Source: Paracentrotus lividus (lineage: Eukaryota; Echinodermata; Echinoidea; Camarodonta; Echinidae). Taken from it: 64,000 bases of DNA. Positions 1 through 13,619 of the stretch are shown in pieces. A program made the position numbers and the translations under genes. The notes beneath the pieces were generated by a model that was given only the letters and a program-made list of their open reading frames with translations, was not told the origin of the DNA and did not search any database. How positions within the stretch are numbered: the stretch's first letter is position 1; every line of letters begins with the position of its first letter. The stretch covers positions 6,104,037-6,168,036 of the forward strand of contig CALNVZ010003434.1 of NCBI GenBank assembly GCA_940671915.1, written 5' to 3'.

Positions 1-480
1 TAAAGTGACTGTACCTTAATTTCTTTTTGTAAAGCAAATTATAGACCGTGGTATTATGTTGCTATACATGCATAAATATTATTATTATTAAGTGTCTTTC
101 TTCAGATATCACACTGGTGTCACACTGCTCCCGAAGTTCAGGCAAGTGATGTACATGAACCAGGAAAATTTCAAAATATTGCTCTGATCACAAACAGTCG
201 GGACAGCATGGGGGTCATTTAGCATTGTTAGTAGACATTCTTAGCTCAATTCATAAAAACTAGATGAATCCTTTCGCACCGCGCTCTACGGTCGGAAAGG
301 TTCATGGCCCCGTATTGCCACATCGGAAAAAAAAAAAAAAAAGAGGGCTTTTATCGGCATGTTTACCGTATTGATTTAACATCATCTATTACCATGACAT
401 CTTTGAGATACTTGACCCCAAATCTATTAAATTTGTACATCAGACTATTATTTCCAACTCAGGAAGGATGGCTACTGATG
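1..480. other. Intergenic start of window
   Basis: No gene is visible. There is an ATT trinucleotide run near 80 and an A run near 329-343. All reading frames are short and stop-rich. Confidence 0.5.
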
Positions 481-1101
481 TAATAAAAAAGGGAATAAAC
501 ATGTTTAAGTTGATCTGTCATAAGGTCTTCAGAATTGCACAAACGAGTCATTTACATAAATAACAGTGACTTGATGTCCTGACCTCAAAAATCTAATCAG
601 TTCGATCTTTCCTCCCACATGCACCCAAGTTTGAAGTTGATCCATAAAACGGATTCAGAAGTTAACAGCAAGAACGTGCCATTTTCATGTATACAATGAC
701 TTCTGGAACCCTTGACCCTTTGACTTTTCATGACTCCTCAAAATATAATAAAATTCATTATCCCTACCATATGACACATGACCAAGTTTGATGTTTCATC
801 CATCAAAACTGTTTTAAGTTATCGCAAGATACAAGCCATTTTTCCGTACACAATGTCCTCTGTGGCCTTTGAACTTTGACCTTTCATACTCTAAATTCTA
901 ATCAGTATTGTCCAGCCATAATTGCACCATATGACCCAAGTTGGAAATTGATCCGTTCAAACGGGGTTTTTTTAAGTTTATTGCGAGAAAAGCCATTTTC
1001 ATGTACACAATGACCAATCTGTGCCTTTGACCTCAATGACCCCAAAATCTGATAAAAAAAAAAAATAAAAAATAAAAAAAAAAAAAAAAAAAAAAAAAAA
1101 A

Positions 1102-1138
<37 letters not shown>

Positions 1139-1290
1139 AAATTTAAAAAAAAAATTTTAAAAAAAAAAAAAAAATTTGTTAAAAAAAAAAATAAATAAAA
1201 ACAAAAAAAAGTGTTCATGTGCCCTCCCATATGTAAATATGATCCAAGTTTTCAAGTTTATCCTCAACGTTCTTAAGTATCGCAAGAATC
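480..1290. repeat. Degenerate tandem satellite, ~150-bp unit
   Basis: The phrase 'CAAGTTTGAAGTTGATCC' or a close variant recurs near 628, 783, 927 and 1232. Each copy sits in the same order with 'CCATTTTCATGTACACAATG' and stretches rich in TTTGACC. The spacing is about 145-155 bases, except for the last interval, which is enlarged by an A-rich insertion. The copies have diverged by substitutions and small indels, so this is an old array. It resembles, in its TGACC-rich text, the arrays at 33600-34500 and 61500-62165. Confidence 0.75.
1052..1211. repeat. A-rich tract inside satellite
   Basis: About 160 bases are nearly pure A with scattered T and C. The minus-strand frame through it reads as phenylalanine and is not a gene. 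Its length and purity may be partly a sequencing or gap-filling effect. Confidence 0.8.
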
Positions 1291-3814
1291 TCCATCTCAA
1301 TTCTCTTCTCCAGCACAGCTAATCTGTTTATCTGTTAACATGTGTTTTCTGATCCCTCAGTCTAGCCTATCTGCATATGCGCCGGGCTAGTGGGAAAGTT
1401 ACTGCTCGCGCGAAGGAGACTGACTGTAACGGGCATGGGCAAAGGGCTTGCCGTCATTTTTATTTCTTTACTTTCCTTAATTCGCGGAATCGATTTTCTT
1501 CGTCCGAAATGAAAAATGAATTAACATTGGATATTCTAAATATAATATGCCTGCTTTGAAAAACTCCTCCAAATTATGTCAAAATACAATCATTTTATTT
1601 TGATAAGGGGCCTTACTCATAGGCAGAGCTACTATTACGTAACACCACAGCTGTATAATTGTTTTATCATTCACCCCTGGCTCAACCTCAAGGCTGACCT
1701 GTGGTAGTTTGTAACGTTTGACTAACAGGGATTATCTGGCCAATTCAGGGTCAGATTAGTGCTTGAATTAGTTTTCCTATAACGGGTTTTTGATAAGGGG
1801 GTAATTTGAGAACTGAAGACTCGTGTGAGGGTAAGCTCAGGTCTGGCTTGCAAACGATGAGTTTGACGATAATTGAGCCTCCGCCTACTTCTCAATTCAT
1901 TCCCTTTATCCATACTCTTTCCAGATACGCAGATTACTCATCCGTGTCACCTGGGTGGGGATATCACATAAATTGAATAACAAAGTTGTCATTCCCCCCC
2001 TGATTTAATAAGATAAGCATGAGCAGATTTACGCCATGGTTGTTGAGGGTCAATCGTAGATTACCTTCTGTAGACATCGTTTTTTTATTTGCTTTTATTT
2101 GGCTGTCTGGGGCTGACTTTTTCAGGCAAACATCCTAATATTCACCATTCGTGTCCCATTTTTTCAACTTCGGACAGACGGAATACATGGACAATGAAAT
2201 AAAAATATGTCTCCATCACCAGGAAAAATAAAACTAAATGACATTAATTATATCCTCAGCGAAAGCATTTGTGTGCTCACAGGGATGTCAAATAATCTAT
2301 TACTACCAAAAAAAGAAATATGTGCCTGATTACAGTAACATATTTACTTACATTGCAGCCTTATTGTGCATGTGTTAAGGCATCTTCCCAGCGGTTTTAC
2401 TGTCCACTCTTTGTAATCATGCACCAGCATTATCCCAACATCTTTGCGTCCCATTCTGTTGGGTAACTATCAAGGCTGGAGCTATGGTACAGAGATAACC
2501 CAAACTTTCCCTGGAAAAGATTTTAAATAAAAAACACAATAATTAGTCATGATGAAAAAGTCAACGGCCATGTCTAATTTGATAATCTGCCATTATTAGA
2601 CTTCACCTAAAATTGAGAAAACTTCTTAATCTAACCAAGTTGCCAAATGATCAATTAAACTTCCACAGCTAATAAAAAGAACAAGATTGAGTAATCGGTT
2701 ACTGCTATATGAAGTACATTGTAAGCCCTCTGAGACTCAAAGAACTTCGGCCACCAAATAATGTTTATTTGTATTGCTTGTTGTAAACATCCGTGGGTTG
2801 AACGTATACACTGAAGAACCAAAGCACCTTTCCCTAAAAGAAGGCTTTCAAAATTCCTTCTTTTATTTTAAGAACTCGACCAATCGGATTCCTCTTGAAT
2901 AGTTTTCCCGCATGGCAATAGTAGGCGTCGTATGGCAAAAAATTGCGCCCACAACACGCTTTATAGTTCTATGATGCATAGAATATAAAAGAGAAGACTC
3001 AATTTTAAAAAAAATGAATGATAATGATTGTAAAACACTTGTTGTTTGCAAAAGTTAAAAAGTATGATCAAAATTTTCAGATAGGGTATACATTTTCTAG
3101 ACAATGTTCCTGAGACCTGTTTTTTATTTCCACCAAGGCTATAAAAAAAGTGGATACATAGGCCAGCAAGGAACATGCCCTTCATATCGATATATAGAGA
3201 AGACTGGGTAGCACAATGTAGTACTATACTGTGAGTTCCAATACAGTTGGATTTTTTAATTTCAAGTAATCTAATAAAATATTTAATATTGAAAGGGCCA
3301 CACTGCATAAGAGACAGAAATGAATTATTTTTTGTGACTTTATTGCCATTAAAAAAAAAACTTTCTGATTAGGCACAATAAACACATTTTGTAACAAATG
3401 GATTGGCTTGAAATTCCTACCTATTTGATTGAAAACTTTCCATTGCATATGGCCAAACAAAGTAAACAATATCCTCATACTGGGAGTGAGAGAACCTCTC
3501 TGCAACCCAAACCCCAACGGAAAGAAAAAGATTGCTAGCTGGTAAGAAAGGAAGCCCACAAGAAATGACAAAGCCTGCTAAAAAATAAAAAATTATACAG
3601 GATATTATTATGACTATATAGTTATAAGAAAGATTAGGCATGAAAATAGTTCAAATTCCAAAACAAAATAACAGATGCTTCGCATAGTAAGAACAGAAGA
3701 AAGAAACAACCTTTCGCTTGGGCCTAGAGTATGAAATAATAAGACATATTTAAGGATAAGTGTGAAATTGGACAACTAAATCTTCAAGTTGTTAATGAGT
3801 AAACCTGCTTACCC
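1291..3814. other. Intergenic, no gene seen
   Basis: Unique-looking AT-rich DNA. Overlapping minus-strand frames of 62-115 codons around 2863-3641 have no recognisable domain, poor start context and hydrophobic low-complexity translations. I see no splice-bounded exon that I can support. Confidence 0.4.
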
Positions 3815-4450
3815 TCAAAAGACTGTGGGGGCCATCATGGCCCTCCCCCCCTCGACATTTTCCTGTGAGCGACCATTTCCGACCCGCGCGAAATTTTTGA
3901 TCGCCGCCACTTGCTGACTTTATACTTTCAAGTCCTCGCGCACTTTTGAAAACCATTTTCGCAAAAATTAGTCATTACCGTTACGACGGCTGCACGATTT
4001 TTAAAAAAATCCGTCAGACCAAAAAATGGCTCAAAAACGTGATTTTGTGTACAAAGTCAATGCAAATTGAGTTTTCTCACCTTATTTCATAAGATATGAT
4101 TATTTTCTCTTTCATGGGTTGAAATCAACTTTTTTAGCATTATTGATGATTCAAAATGGTTCAAATAATTTTGGGTGAAAAAAACAAAGAAAACAAAGGT
4201 CGAAAAAACACAGAAATACATAAAAAAAATTTCATTAAAAACAGAACAATACATAGAATTAATTTTTGAGAATTAGAATTTTCTTAGTAAAATCGTTAGG
4301 AATGCTATAAGGAATAATAACTACACAAAATTACCCAATCTAGGAGCTTTATTTTTTTAAATTAGAGCCAAAAAGTATGTATTTCATGCATAAATTAGCT
4401 AATTAATTATCATAGTGGAAAATAAATCGATATTATTCGCAAAAATTAAC
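3815..4450. repeat. Dispersed repeat with CCATCATGGCCC start
   Basis: The stretch opens with GGGGGCCATCATGGCCCTCC, then holds CG-rich phrases such as CCGACCCGCGCGAAATTTTTG and an AT-rich tail with many short A runs. It carries no coding potential. I recall similar text as a dispersed repeat in echinoderm assemblies. That recollection cannot be checked here, so its status as a repeat is an inference. Confidence 0.4.
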
Positions 4451-7035
4451 AACGCAGTCTTGAGGATTACAATGACGCACTACATCGTGCCAAATTTTTA
4501 TGGCGCGTCGTCGATACTCGCGTCACGTGATTGCTGCGTCTAAAGGACACTCACTCACACGGATTGATGGAGTCTCTCGCAGAAGTGACAGGAAGGTCAC
4601 AAGTCTCTGCCACACCGGCCTGCGCTCCTCATCACTCCCATCCCTCGCATGTCACATATAAGATCATTGCGTGACGCAAAATACACACACAGTCTCTCTA
4701 AACGATGGACGATGGTGGTTAAATGTATGGGATCTCTCGTTTGTTATTTGGTCAGATACTCCGGACATGACGCTAAAAAGTGAGATATTATTATATATTA
4801 TAGTGCTCGAATTCTCATTACTGTATACTTTGATTTTCTCCGCATATCATAGCCTTAGGACTAGTGGCCGGACTGCAAGTTCCTTAAGTATTTGTGTGAT
4901 ATATGAGGCGATCGACTTGTTAAGGCCGCTTCGATCGCGATGCACATCAAGAACAACACCTCCGATCTACCCCTAGAAGCGCTAATCGTACAGTGTATCC
5001 TTGATAATAAGGTTGCCATTGTTTGAAGCAATGTAATAGTTAGAGTCAGGACATACTCTACCTTTTTTTTTGTTGACATATAATACTAAATTTTTTGACT
5101 AAGTATTTATAGGCTATTAGAAATTCCAAATGCTTTTTTTAAATCATTAAATAAGGCCTTGCACAGCCATTTTGTTTACTATTTGTGAACTCTGATCAAA
5201 TGCACATATTTAAAAAATTTAATGTTCAATAATTTTTTCTTATGTGTTATTTATGTTTTTGTAATTTTCTATGTAATTCCTTGTTTTTTGACTTTTTTTG
5301 TTTGTTTTTTTTTTATATTTAAAGTTTATTTGTGGCATTATTATTCTCGTCATAAATTAGCGTAGCTAAATCAAATGCCTCTTTTACAATAGAAGAGATA
5401 GTTTAGATATCACTCCATTTTTTATGAATTTTAGCTGAAACACAATTTTGCATTTATCTTTGTACATGGGTAATCAGTCGTTTTTTTAGCATTTGGAGTT
5501 GCAGCCTACGCGTTATCAAAATTAACGTTTGAACTAATTGATGTTAACTCCTGGATCCTTGGGAGTTCCGTCCCGGCGATTCTACAAATTTTGGCTTAAT
5601 AAGATCTGACCGTGGAGACTTCATAAGAAAAAAGTCATGAAATATGCGCAGCTATAGCTTATTCGCATTAAATAATCTTTTTCGCAAATAGATATCTCAT
5701 TGCGGTTGTTTTATCTCTCTATTAGACACCCCCTCCCCCTCCACTCCTTCACGCCCCTCCCCCACCTCGGTCTCAATTAGTGGTTAAGGGGCTTGACGCG
5801 TTCTATAATCACCCAACCTGCGATCCACTCATGAGACCAACTTATTCCCTTTTTTTCTGTGGAAAAAATCTACAATGGTTTTGGAATTAAATTAATCCTT
5901 TATTAAATAATACAAAAAAATGCCTTGTTAAGAACTTAGTGCCATTGACAGCGGTTTTCTTAATTTGACTAACATTTCAGCAGTTTTATTGTTGTTATTG
6001 TATGCTTTTTAGTCAACCTATAGAGTGCGTAATATCTTCCTCCATTTTCTTTTGATTTGCGCATTCCACCTGATAGTCAATACCTGAGTATGAAAAGTCC
6101 TGTGAAATAGTAATATTACCTTTGACTGCTTTCTTAGGTGGAGGCATATTAAACTTATTTTCAATGTTCACGAATTCTGAAGATACTCATTCTTACCATT
6201 ATAACTTGGCGATTGGCAGGGATCCCTCTACGAGATACTATTGGCATACTAATCCGAGCAAAGATCTAGGCAAAAACAACAGAAGAAGGGTTAGCTGAGG
6301 TCTTACTCTCGAGGGTCTACTTAGAGAGTTGTCACTAGTGGCTATGATTCCCTCATACCATCACAGTAGCAAACATCGAGGTGTATAGTGATGTAGGAGT
6401 TCCTTAAGCTTATTGTGATTGCAGGAAGGTACCAATAGGTCATAGTGACGAGTTTGGGTAAGGTTTGTTATGACGCGAGCTTGGTGTTGTTCCAATATCT
6501 GTTATATGATGAGATTTTAAAAAGTTTTATTATATCATTTGATAATGTGGAATAAAAAAAGATTAGTTATATCTCACATTTTTACTAAGGAATCTCTGCA
6601 ACAGGAAGTTGGTCAAAAGGTCAATCAAAGTTGCTAAATATTCTGGTTCCCATGGATCAATCACACTTACTTTAGGAGTTTCGTTATCACTTACAGCGTC
6701 CCCATAGAGCATGTTAGAGCCATAACATCGTATCAATTTATTTTCATAGGACGCTACAATAGCGAATGTGCATTTGCCAGTCTCGCCTTTTTTTTACTTA
6801 TAATTATCCCACACATTCAGTTGATAGATAAATTCTCTCTACTTGATGATAATCTGTATATCTATTGTGTCACTTGTCATTGGAATCTATCTTTATTTCA
6901 AGCAGTTAAATCATCGTTTCTTATATACCTAAGTCCATGACTCAGTATTACTATACAATGTTGTCAAATTTTTACTTATTCTGTCTAGTTTCTTCTTTTT
7001 CATGTTTATTTCTTATAATTGTTGGCCAAGCTATC
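4451..7035. other. Intergenic, no gene seen
   Basis: A GC-richer island at about 4490-4680 contains CACGTG at 4525 and a TATAAG-like string near 4657. The 101-codon frame beginning near there starts with GTG and has no recognisable domain. Past 5000 the DNA is AT-rich with T runs, and at 5725-5770 it is pyrimidine-rich. Nothing here can be called a gene. Confidence 0.4.
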
Positions 7036-7125
7036 TTCTTCCGATAGTCGACGCAGGGCCTGGTTCTACCATCACGCTTTTTTGACATACACGAGCGGGG
7101 CTCAATCCACGCACTCGTCGACTTC
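7036..7125 (-). pseudogene. Fossil Ty3/gypsy-like reverse transcriptase fragment
   Basis: A minus-strand translation of about 30 residues contains KKRDGRTRPCVDYRK. This closely resembles the conserved start of the Ty3/gypsy reverse transcriptase domain, where a KKDGS-R-CVDYRKLN block follows a 'SPW-SP' turn. Here the preceding residues read SAWIEP. The similarity stops on both sides, and the surrounding frame (6972-7184) has no further RT motifs, no YXDD box and no visible LTRs. It is therefore at most a short, decayed remnant. A chance match is possible because the block is short. Confidence 0.4.
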
Positions 7126-10100
7126 CCGGATGCATGCCTTGTTCCTAAGCTATCAGTACTTGCGATTCCGCTGATTCCGCTCATTCATTGCACCTTTGTC
7201 AATGAAAGCCGAAAGAGTGGAACGGCCGAGGTGATTCGCTGCTAATTGGAGCTGCGTCATGCCAGTACAATATCAATTGCTGTGAAATTGAATCTACAAC
7301 GAGGTTTCGCTTAGTCCAAGCCGTCGGTAGAAATGAGAAGCAAAAAGGAATGTAGAAGATGTATTCTCAAGCAACTCTCAAATATAATTGAAGGACTGAT
7401 GCAGGGGGATCTCTCCAATTCCTTCACACGCGGATCAGCTCATATATAGTGAATATACAGACATGTATAGATTCACTGCGTGCAACTCTGTAATACACCT
7501 ATATCTGATCACTCCAATTATGCTGTATTGCAAAATCTACTACGATTGGCCAACTACTTCCGCGAAGTTTCCCGTAGTCGAGTTAGTCTTAACAGTGCGA
7601 CATGGCTGAGTGGTGATTATGAGCTCTGCTAACAACAATCGGTATTCACAAATTATCACATATATCACTGATTCAATTCCATTGAACAAATTCGCATACC
7701 CAGATCATGTGTAACTCCACTTGTATTTCTTACTGGATATTATTGACAACACGCACAGGCTATATATTCAATATCTTCCCGAGTACGATCGACAAACGGC
7801 AAAGTTCGCGACATGGAGGCATCATTTATGCTTACGCTCTGATGTAGTATTTATGTTCAGAATCATAGCATATTGTTTTCTTTGAGAGTCAAAATCAGTA
7901 TTAAGCGATCCTACCTGGCACAATGAACTCCGAATTAGCAGGCATCCACCAATATACCTTTCACATTATTACTGGACTGCTATCCCGTGGATTCCATGAA
8001 GCTTCAATTGGAACCAACATGATTATCAATACGGAACCACGCCTGGTCTTCGAGGTTTTACAAAGTTAAAATAATGCATGAATTCGAATCCAAAGCAAAC
8101 CAGGCATCGCTATATCTGCAAACAATGCTTCTCCACCAAAATCATTGTTGAACAAATTCACATTCGTATGGACTCGTCCATGCACAGATATTTATTCCTT
8201 TGATCGGCTGTCTGAGCGAAACGAATTATTACTTAGTCAAAGGAATTAATTCCGGGCGAGTATCCAGGGCATTTGATTCATAAAGTTTGTTGAAATAACT
8301 GTTTACTGCTTGCCAAGAATCGACAACAACTATATGCAAGGGGCCCATTTACATTAGCTAAAATAAATGCCATTATGCGGTCCATTACATTCATTCATTC
8401 AGATGCGATAATTTATCTTGGGGGCCTCGTTTCAATTTCAAGCGGGCTTCACATACTGGTCGACGAGGGTCGGCCCTGCTCTAGTTTCCCGACATATTGT
8501 TTCAGGCTGCCATTAGTGGTGGGCGGAGACCTGTTGTGGAGTGCGAGGCCTCGTTGCTTGTGGAGCGCACGGCTAGTGAAATTTTCGAGGGAGTATACGC
8601 GCTAGCCACTGCTACCGAAAGGGGGTTGATTATGACGACATGGTATTTCGTGGTTATCATGCTATTTGCAGTTGTCTGTCCTCTTGAGCCCTCGAGGTGA
8701 GCAGAATGACCCCCAATTTTTGCAAAATGTGTCCAAGAATATATGTAAATTGTCTTACAATTGAAACACCCGCAGTTGTTGCCTGATTCGTTGGTGTCGT
8801 CCGAGAATCTACGATGCTGTCTTGTGTATATACGGTAATTTGAAATCACATCTGCCCTTGTTAAGTTGTAATTCGTAATTTTAATTGGATCCATTAGCAC
8901 TTAAGTTTTCTTTGCAAGTTCTGACAGTTTGTTCGCTATCAGCAGGCATCGGACAGAACGAATCTTGCCTGGCACCCCCTCCCAGGGACTCTTCCCTGAG
9001 ATGCTGAAAACAGATTCATGCAATCTCCCTCGGCATCTTGGAGGGGATGCCGGGCCCTTCCTGCATGCCGATATTCACAATTCGCCAATCATGATCTATC
9101 GCCGAAGCCCGCGAAGGAAATGACGAGTGCCAATCATCTCCTCTTGTAGCGCCACTTGTTCAATTAGCCTCCATTCCTTACCTGTTATCTGACACCAGCC
9201 GGCAGTTGGGTAGCACGTTAGGAAAATGTTAACAAGTCCGGCGAAATCCGCACGTAACTCGGCGAGCTACTCTTTGGCCCTCATATACGCCCGCCGATAC
9301 TTCCTAATTGATCGAATGGGGACACCAGTGTATAAGATCCTACGAAGCTATCACGTGTTGTGATCGTGTTTCTCTTTGCCTTGCAGCAAATCGGTTGTCC
9401 AACTGGGCTTCCAGTTAGTTTTCTCAAAATCGCCAATAATATCCGGGTCGAATAGGTGAGTTGCATGGAAAGCAAAATTCTGCCGCATCCTCCACGGAGA
9501 GGGGACATGCGAGGAGACAGAAGCCCGTTACGCTGTACGGGCTCGTTGCTCCAGCCTACAACATTACGAAAATAGGAAGTAGTGACTTTCAATTGTTCCT
9601 TTTTAATGTAGGTTCGCAATATATTCCTATACACAAGGGAAAGTCGCTCTCAGCTTATCAAATTAATAGGATCTTATTCCTGATATTAAGAATGTGTCCT
9701 GCCCAAATCTATTAAATCTATGAGGTTGAAAAACTCTCCCACGGGGCCTTAAATCCACTTGCGTTTCCCATATTTTCAAACTTTCTGTGTTGGCAAATTG
9801 ACTTTGACTTTGGGAGTGTAGGTAGGTCGGCCTCTTGTTTCGTTATTTAGTGTCAGGTATGAAACACGACAAATTGTTCGAAAGTTCATTTTTCAGACTT
9901 TCCCCCAGCATAATAGCGAGTGGCAATCTCTCAATTCAGCTCTCAGTTCCTTAATTTCCGCTCTAGATCCGACTTTGCTCTTCTTTGGCGACAATGAGAT
10001 GACGATTTTGAAATGTATTAAATAAAATCAGCGCCGTTTAAAGTCAAGAATCCCACTCCTGACACCAGTGTAACGGATTTTATTTATGATGTCTTAACTT

Positions 10101-10994
10101 AGTTCCCACTCCGTGAGATGGATGAATAATTTAATTTGAAAGGATTGGCCGGCGAAACAAATTGCCACACAGAGAGATAGACGAATTTCAAAAGCAGGAA
10201 TTATAGTTAGGATACTTTTATTCTCGATACAACACGGAATATTAGTTATCAGCGAGTATAAAACCTGGGAATGTCTGCTTAGGTATAACTTTCTCGGGCG
10301 ATGGACAGAGAGCTTAACTCATCGACATCGCTCTCAGAGAAGGAGTGACACGATTCTCTTTCGTGAGATGGGGTACAAAGAAAGCTGCAAAGTGTCACGA
10401 GGGGCCGTCTATCATTAATAAGTGTACTCTCAAACTAACACTTCTCTTCTCTTAAAGAGAGACCACTGAGGGTAGAAACATATGCTAGGACGGTGTTTAT
10501 TAGCGCGAGGACAGTACGGTTAATGGGCTTTAGATGGAGAGAAGTTCCGTTGACCAACATAAACAAAAACTTGGACAAGACCCACACGTAAGACGAGAGA
10601 ACGGACCAACGAAGAGAAACTGAGGGGCTACGCAAGACATGAGAAAACAGCCAAGTTACTTTCTTCATGGAAGACAAAGATTGATAGCAAGTTGAGGAGA
10701 GAGAAGTTCATTAAGAAGTAAGTTAGAAGAGAGATTTTGAGTGCAGGGAAGTTGAGAAGACAAAAGATAATAAGATAAATTGTTAAAGAGAAAGACAAAA
10801 GAGCAAGAAGGAACATCGCTGTTTGTAAAGCAATTAGTCGCAGACTGATAAATTGGAATGGCGCTAGCTACAGACATTCTGTACTAAGGATATGGCATAA
10901 TGATTACATCAATTAAATAAACTACTAAATTACATCTATTAAAGGCACTAGTATAACAAAAGAAACACATTCCCACAAATATCTAAGCAAATGT
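7126..10994. other. Long stretch without a supportable gene
   Basis: About 3.9 kb of balanced composition with few simple repeats, unlike most of the window. Frames are 60-130 codons and overlap on both strands (for example 8375-8900 and 9281-9715). None has a recognisable domain. Around 10560-10810 the plus strand is purine-rich. It may be degraded transposon DNA accompanying the RT fossil at 7.1 kb, but no structure shows this. Confidence 0.35.
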
Positions 10995-11175
10995 GTGGAC
11001 GTTACATACATCCATAATGTCCAACCGATGGTGGTATTTCACTTCGCGGAAACAACTTTGAGATTTAAATCTTGTCGCGGAGACATCTTCAGAACGTCTC
11101 CGAGACGTCTTCTCAGTCAATGCGACGTTCCACGAGTCGCGGAAATCGCGGAAATAGTTGTAGTAAAAAAATTTG
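10995..11175. repeat. CGTCTC/GTCGCGGA-rich repeat copy 1
   Basis: The stretch is dense in GTCGCGGAGAC, CGTCTCCGAGACGTC and CGCGGAAAT phrases. These are unusual against the AT-rich background and match phrases at 13620-14225. The internal text CGTCTCCGAGACG is palindromic. It is not coding in any convincing frame. Confidence 0.45.
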
Positions 11176-11310
11176 AAGAAAAATTGAAGCTTTTAAAAAC
11201 TTGCTCAACTTGTCCTCATAGTGTTCCAATGACATATCAATATACGGGCAAAGGATATAATCATGCTCCATGCACGTCTTTTCATGATATGTAATAGTTT
11301 GCATAAACAT

Positions 11311-11323
11311 GGGGGGGGGGGGG
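11311..11323. repeat. Poly-G tract (13)
   Basis: An uninterrupted run of 13 G. It is one of several long G or C homopolymers in the window. Confidence 0.95.
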
Positions 11324-11892
11324 ATGTTCATCAAAATGATGCCATACTTCCTTCACTCTCACCCCAGAACTCAGGGCATGCCAACCAGCAACTGATTGGT
11401 ACAGCGTGAGTGAATTCTGTGTATGGAATACTGCATACTGTTGCCATTGTTTCTGTTAGATTCTAGAGATTGTTGTCCGTCAATTGGTTTATTTACACAG
11501 TTTAGTTGCTAAATTCAATTGTTAGAGTAGATTTTATAACAAATCGTTTTGTACGATGGAGTTAATTGAAGTATTCATTCATATTATTCTGCTATGGAAG
11601 CAAAACAAAAAAATATGTTCTCCTAAAACTATAGATGAGCTTTAATAACAACATACTTCATGAAACATCTTATCAAAAATACCTTTAAAAATATATTTCT
11701 GAAAAGTTACAATTTCTCATATTAGGAAAACTCACTGATATTTCCGCAGTAGTAAGTAAATAACTGGGTTGACATTCCTATCCACCATTTATGTTTCTGA
11801 AAAAAACTTTCTTGAAGTTGATTACCCATTGATTGAGCGGAGGAGAACCCAACTTCCGAAATTAGTACTATATACATGCATATAGTAATAGA

Positions 11893-13403
11893 GGGCCATT
11901 ATTCGTGGGGCCACCAATCGTCATAATATGGGCTTAGTTTGCAAGTCATGTTAATGTTTGGAAACATCTATAAATATGTTCTACTTGATCACACGAATCA
12001 GAAAATATATGTCTCCAATTTTTCAATTGACCTTTTGTGACCCAAAATGGAGGTCAAAGTTCAGGCTTCATTAACATAAACACAATTTTCTTTAAATTGT
12101 GTCAAATTTGGTATCAAATTGTAGGTAATTTTATAACCATAAACAATATCAATGGCAACTAGTCAAGAATACAACATAGGTCATACTAGCCTGACATTGC
12201 TGCCACATTCTAATGACATTTATGACCTTAAAATTAGGGCAAAGGTCAACTTATATGATGATTAACAACCTGGAAATGGCATCATATTAGCAAAAAACCT
12301 CAGTTTCTGTGAACTTTGACCTTATTTCTAGGTCGATTGTGTCAACTTAAAATACATGACAACATACATTTTTTGGTTGATGGTATCAAGTTAAATATAT
12401 TCATGGTAGTTACCAACATAGATGAGCTTATACAACGAATAGGTCAAAGGTCAAAGTAAAAGAAAGAGGTTTTGGCAAACGCTCGTTTGAGCTGTGACCT
12501 TAGTCATATTGGGCCGCATTACTTGGAATTTCATTTAACACTGTTAACGTGTTCTACTTGACCCCAGAACCAGGAAATGTTCGTTTTCATTGACCTTGAC
12601 CTTTATCTATGGTGAAAAGTCCACAAAATACATAGTTTCTTGTATTCAAGGTGTTTTTTTTTTTTAGCGCCATGTTATTTGAACTTTGACCTTATCCGGA
12701 GGTCATACGTGTCAATGAAACACTTTGGCCAAAACCTCTTTCTTTTACTTTGACCTTTGACCTATTCGTTGTGTAAGCTTATCTATGATGGTAACTACAT
12801 GAATAAATTACTGATATACCATCAACCCAAAAATATATGTTGTCATATTTTAAGTTGACACAATCGACCTAGAGATAAGGTCAAAGTTCACAGAACTGAG
12901 GTTTTTGCTAACTTGATGCCATTTCCAGGTTGTTAATCATCATATAAATTGACCTTTGCCCTAATTTTAAGGTCATAGAGTCACCAGAATGTGGCAGCAA
13001 TGTCAGGCTATTATGGCATATGTTGTCTTCTTGATTAGCTGCCATTGATATTGTTATAAATGTGTTAGGTCTGATTATAGTGAAGCTTGACACAATTATG
13101 CATCTAATTAGCATAAATAAACTAATTTGCATACTACTCAAAACTGGCTGGCTGTTGGTGAAAAAAAATGTTAATAGACTTAATTGCTAGTTACAAATTA
13201 CCTACCATTTGATACCAAATTTGACACAATTTGAAGAAAATTATGTTATGTTAATGAAGCCTGACAATTTGACCTCCATTTTGGGTCACACAAGGAGACA
13301 TATATTTTCTGATTCGTGTGATCAAGTAGACTATTTATTAGATGTTTTCAAACATTAACATGAATTGCAAACGAAACTACATACATGGCCCCACTAATAT
13401 GGG
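11893..13403. mobile_element. Foldback element, ~1.5 kb, arms ~570-670 bp
   Basis: The left arm (about 11893-12475) and right arm (about 12730-13403) are inverted copies of each other. GTGGGGCC at 11905 pairs with GGCCCCAC ending at 13394. ATGTTAATGTTTGGAAACAT on the left pairs with ATGTTTTCAAACATTAACAT on the right, and AGAAAGAGGTTTTGGC at about 12460 pairs with GCCAAAACCTCTTTCT at about 12730. About 255 bases form the loop. Several TGACCTTTGACC direct repeats lie in both arms. There is no transposase frame and target duplications were not resolved. It is most simply a non-autonomous foldback or MITE-type transposon. Confidence 0.8.
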
Positions 13404-13619
13404 AACGGAATAGCGCCATCAGCGTTTTGATATTTGTTCTGTTTTTTTTTGTTTGTTTTTTAGGGTCAGGATTATACCTGTATATAAGTCATTTTTGTAA
13501 TATTTTGTGGTATATACAAAATATTGTTAGCGGAACGGATCTCTCTCTCTCTCTTCTCTCTCTGTGTTTCTCTTACAAAAAAGGTGTTTCGTGGTGGAAG
13601 AGGTGGATATAAGACATCT

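Noticed and set aside
1033..1230. Phenylalanine-rich minus-strand frame
   Set aside because: Translation of the A-rich tract.
4671..4976. 101-codon frame downstream of a TATA-like string
   Set aside because: It starts with GTG, has no domain, and the TATA-like text has no other promoter support.
8041..8105. tRNA-like fold: GCCTGGT pairs with ACCAGGC and an ATTCGAATCC box lies between them
   Set aside because: The span is only 65 bases, no T-stem pairs around TTCGAAT, and no D-arm or anticodon arm forms. This is a chance acceptor-like stem.
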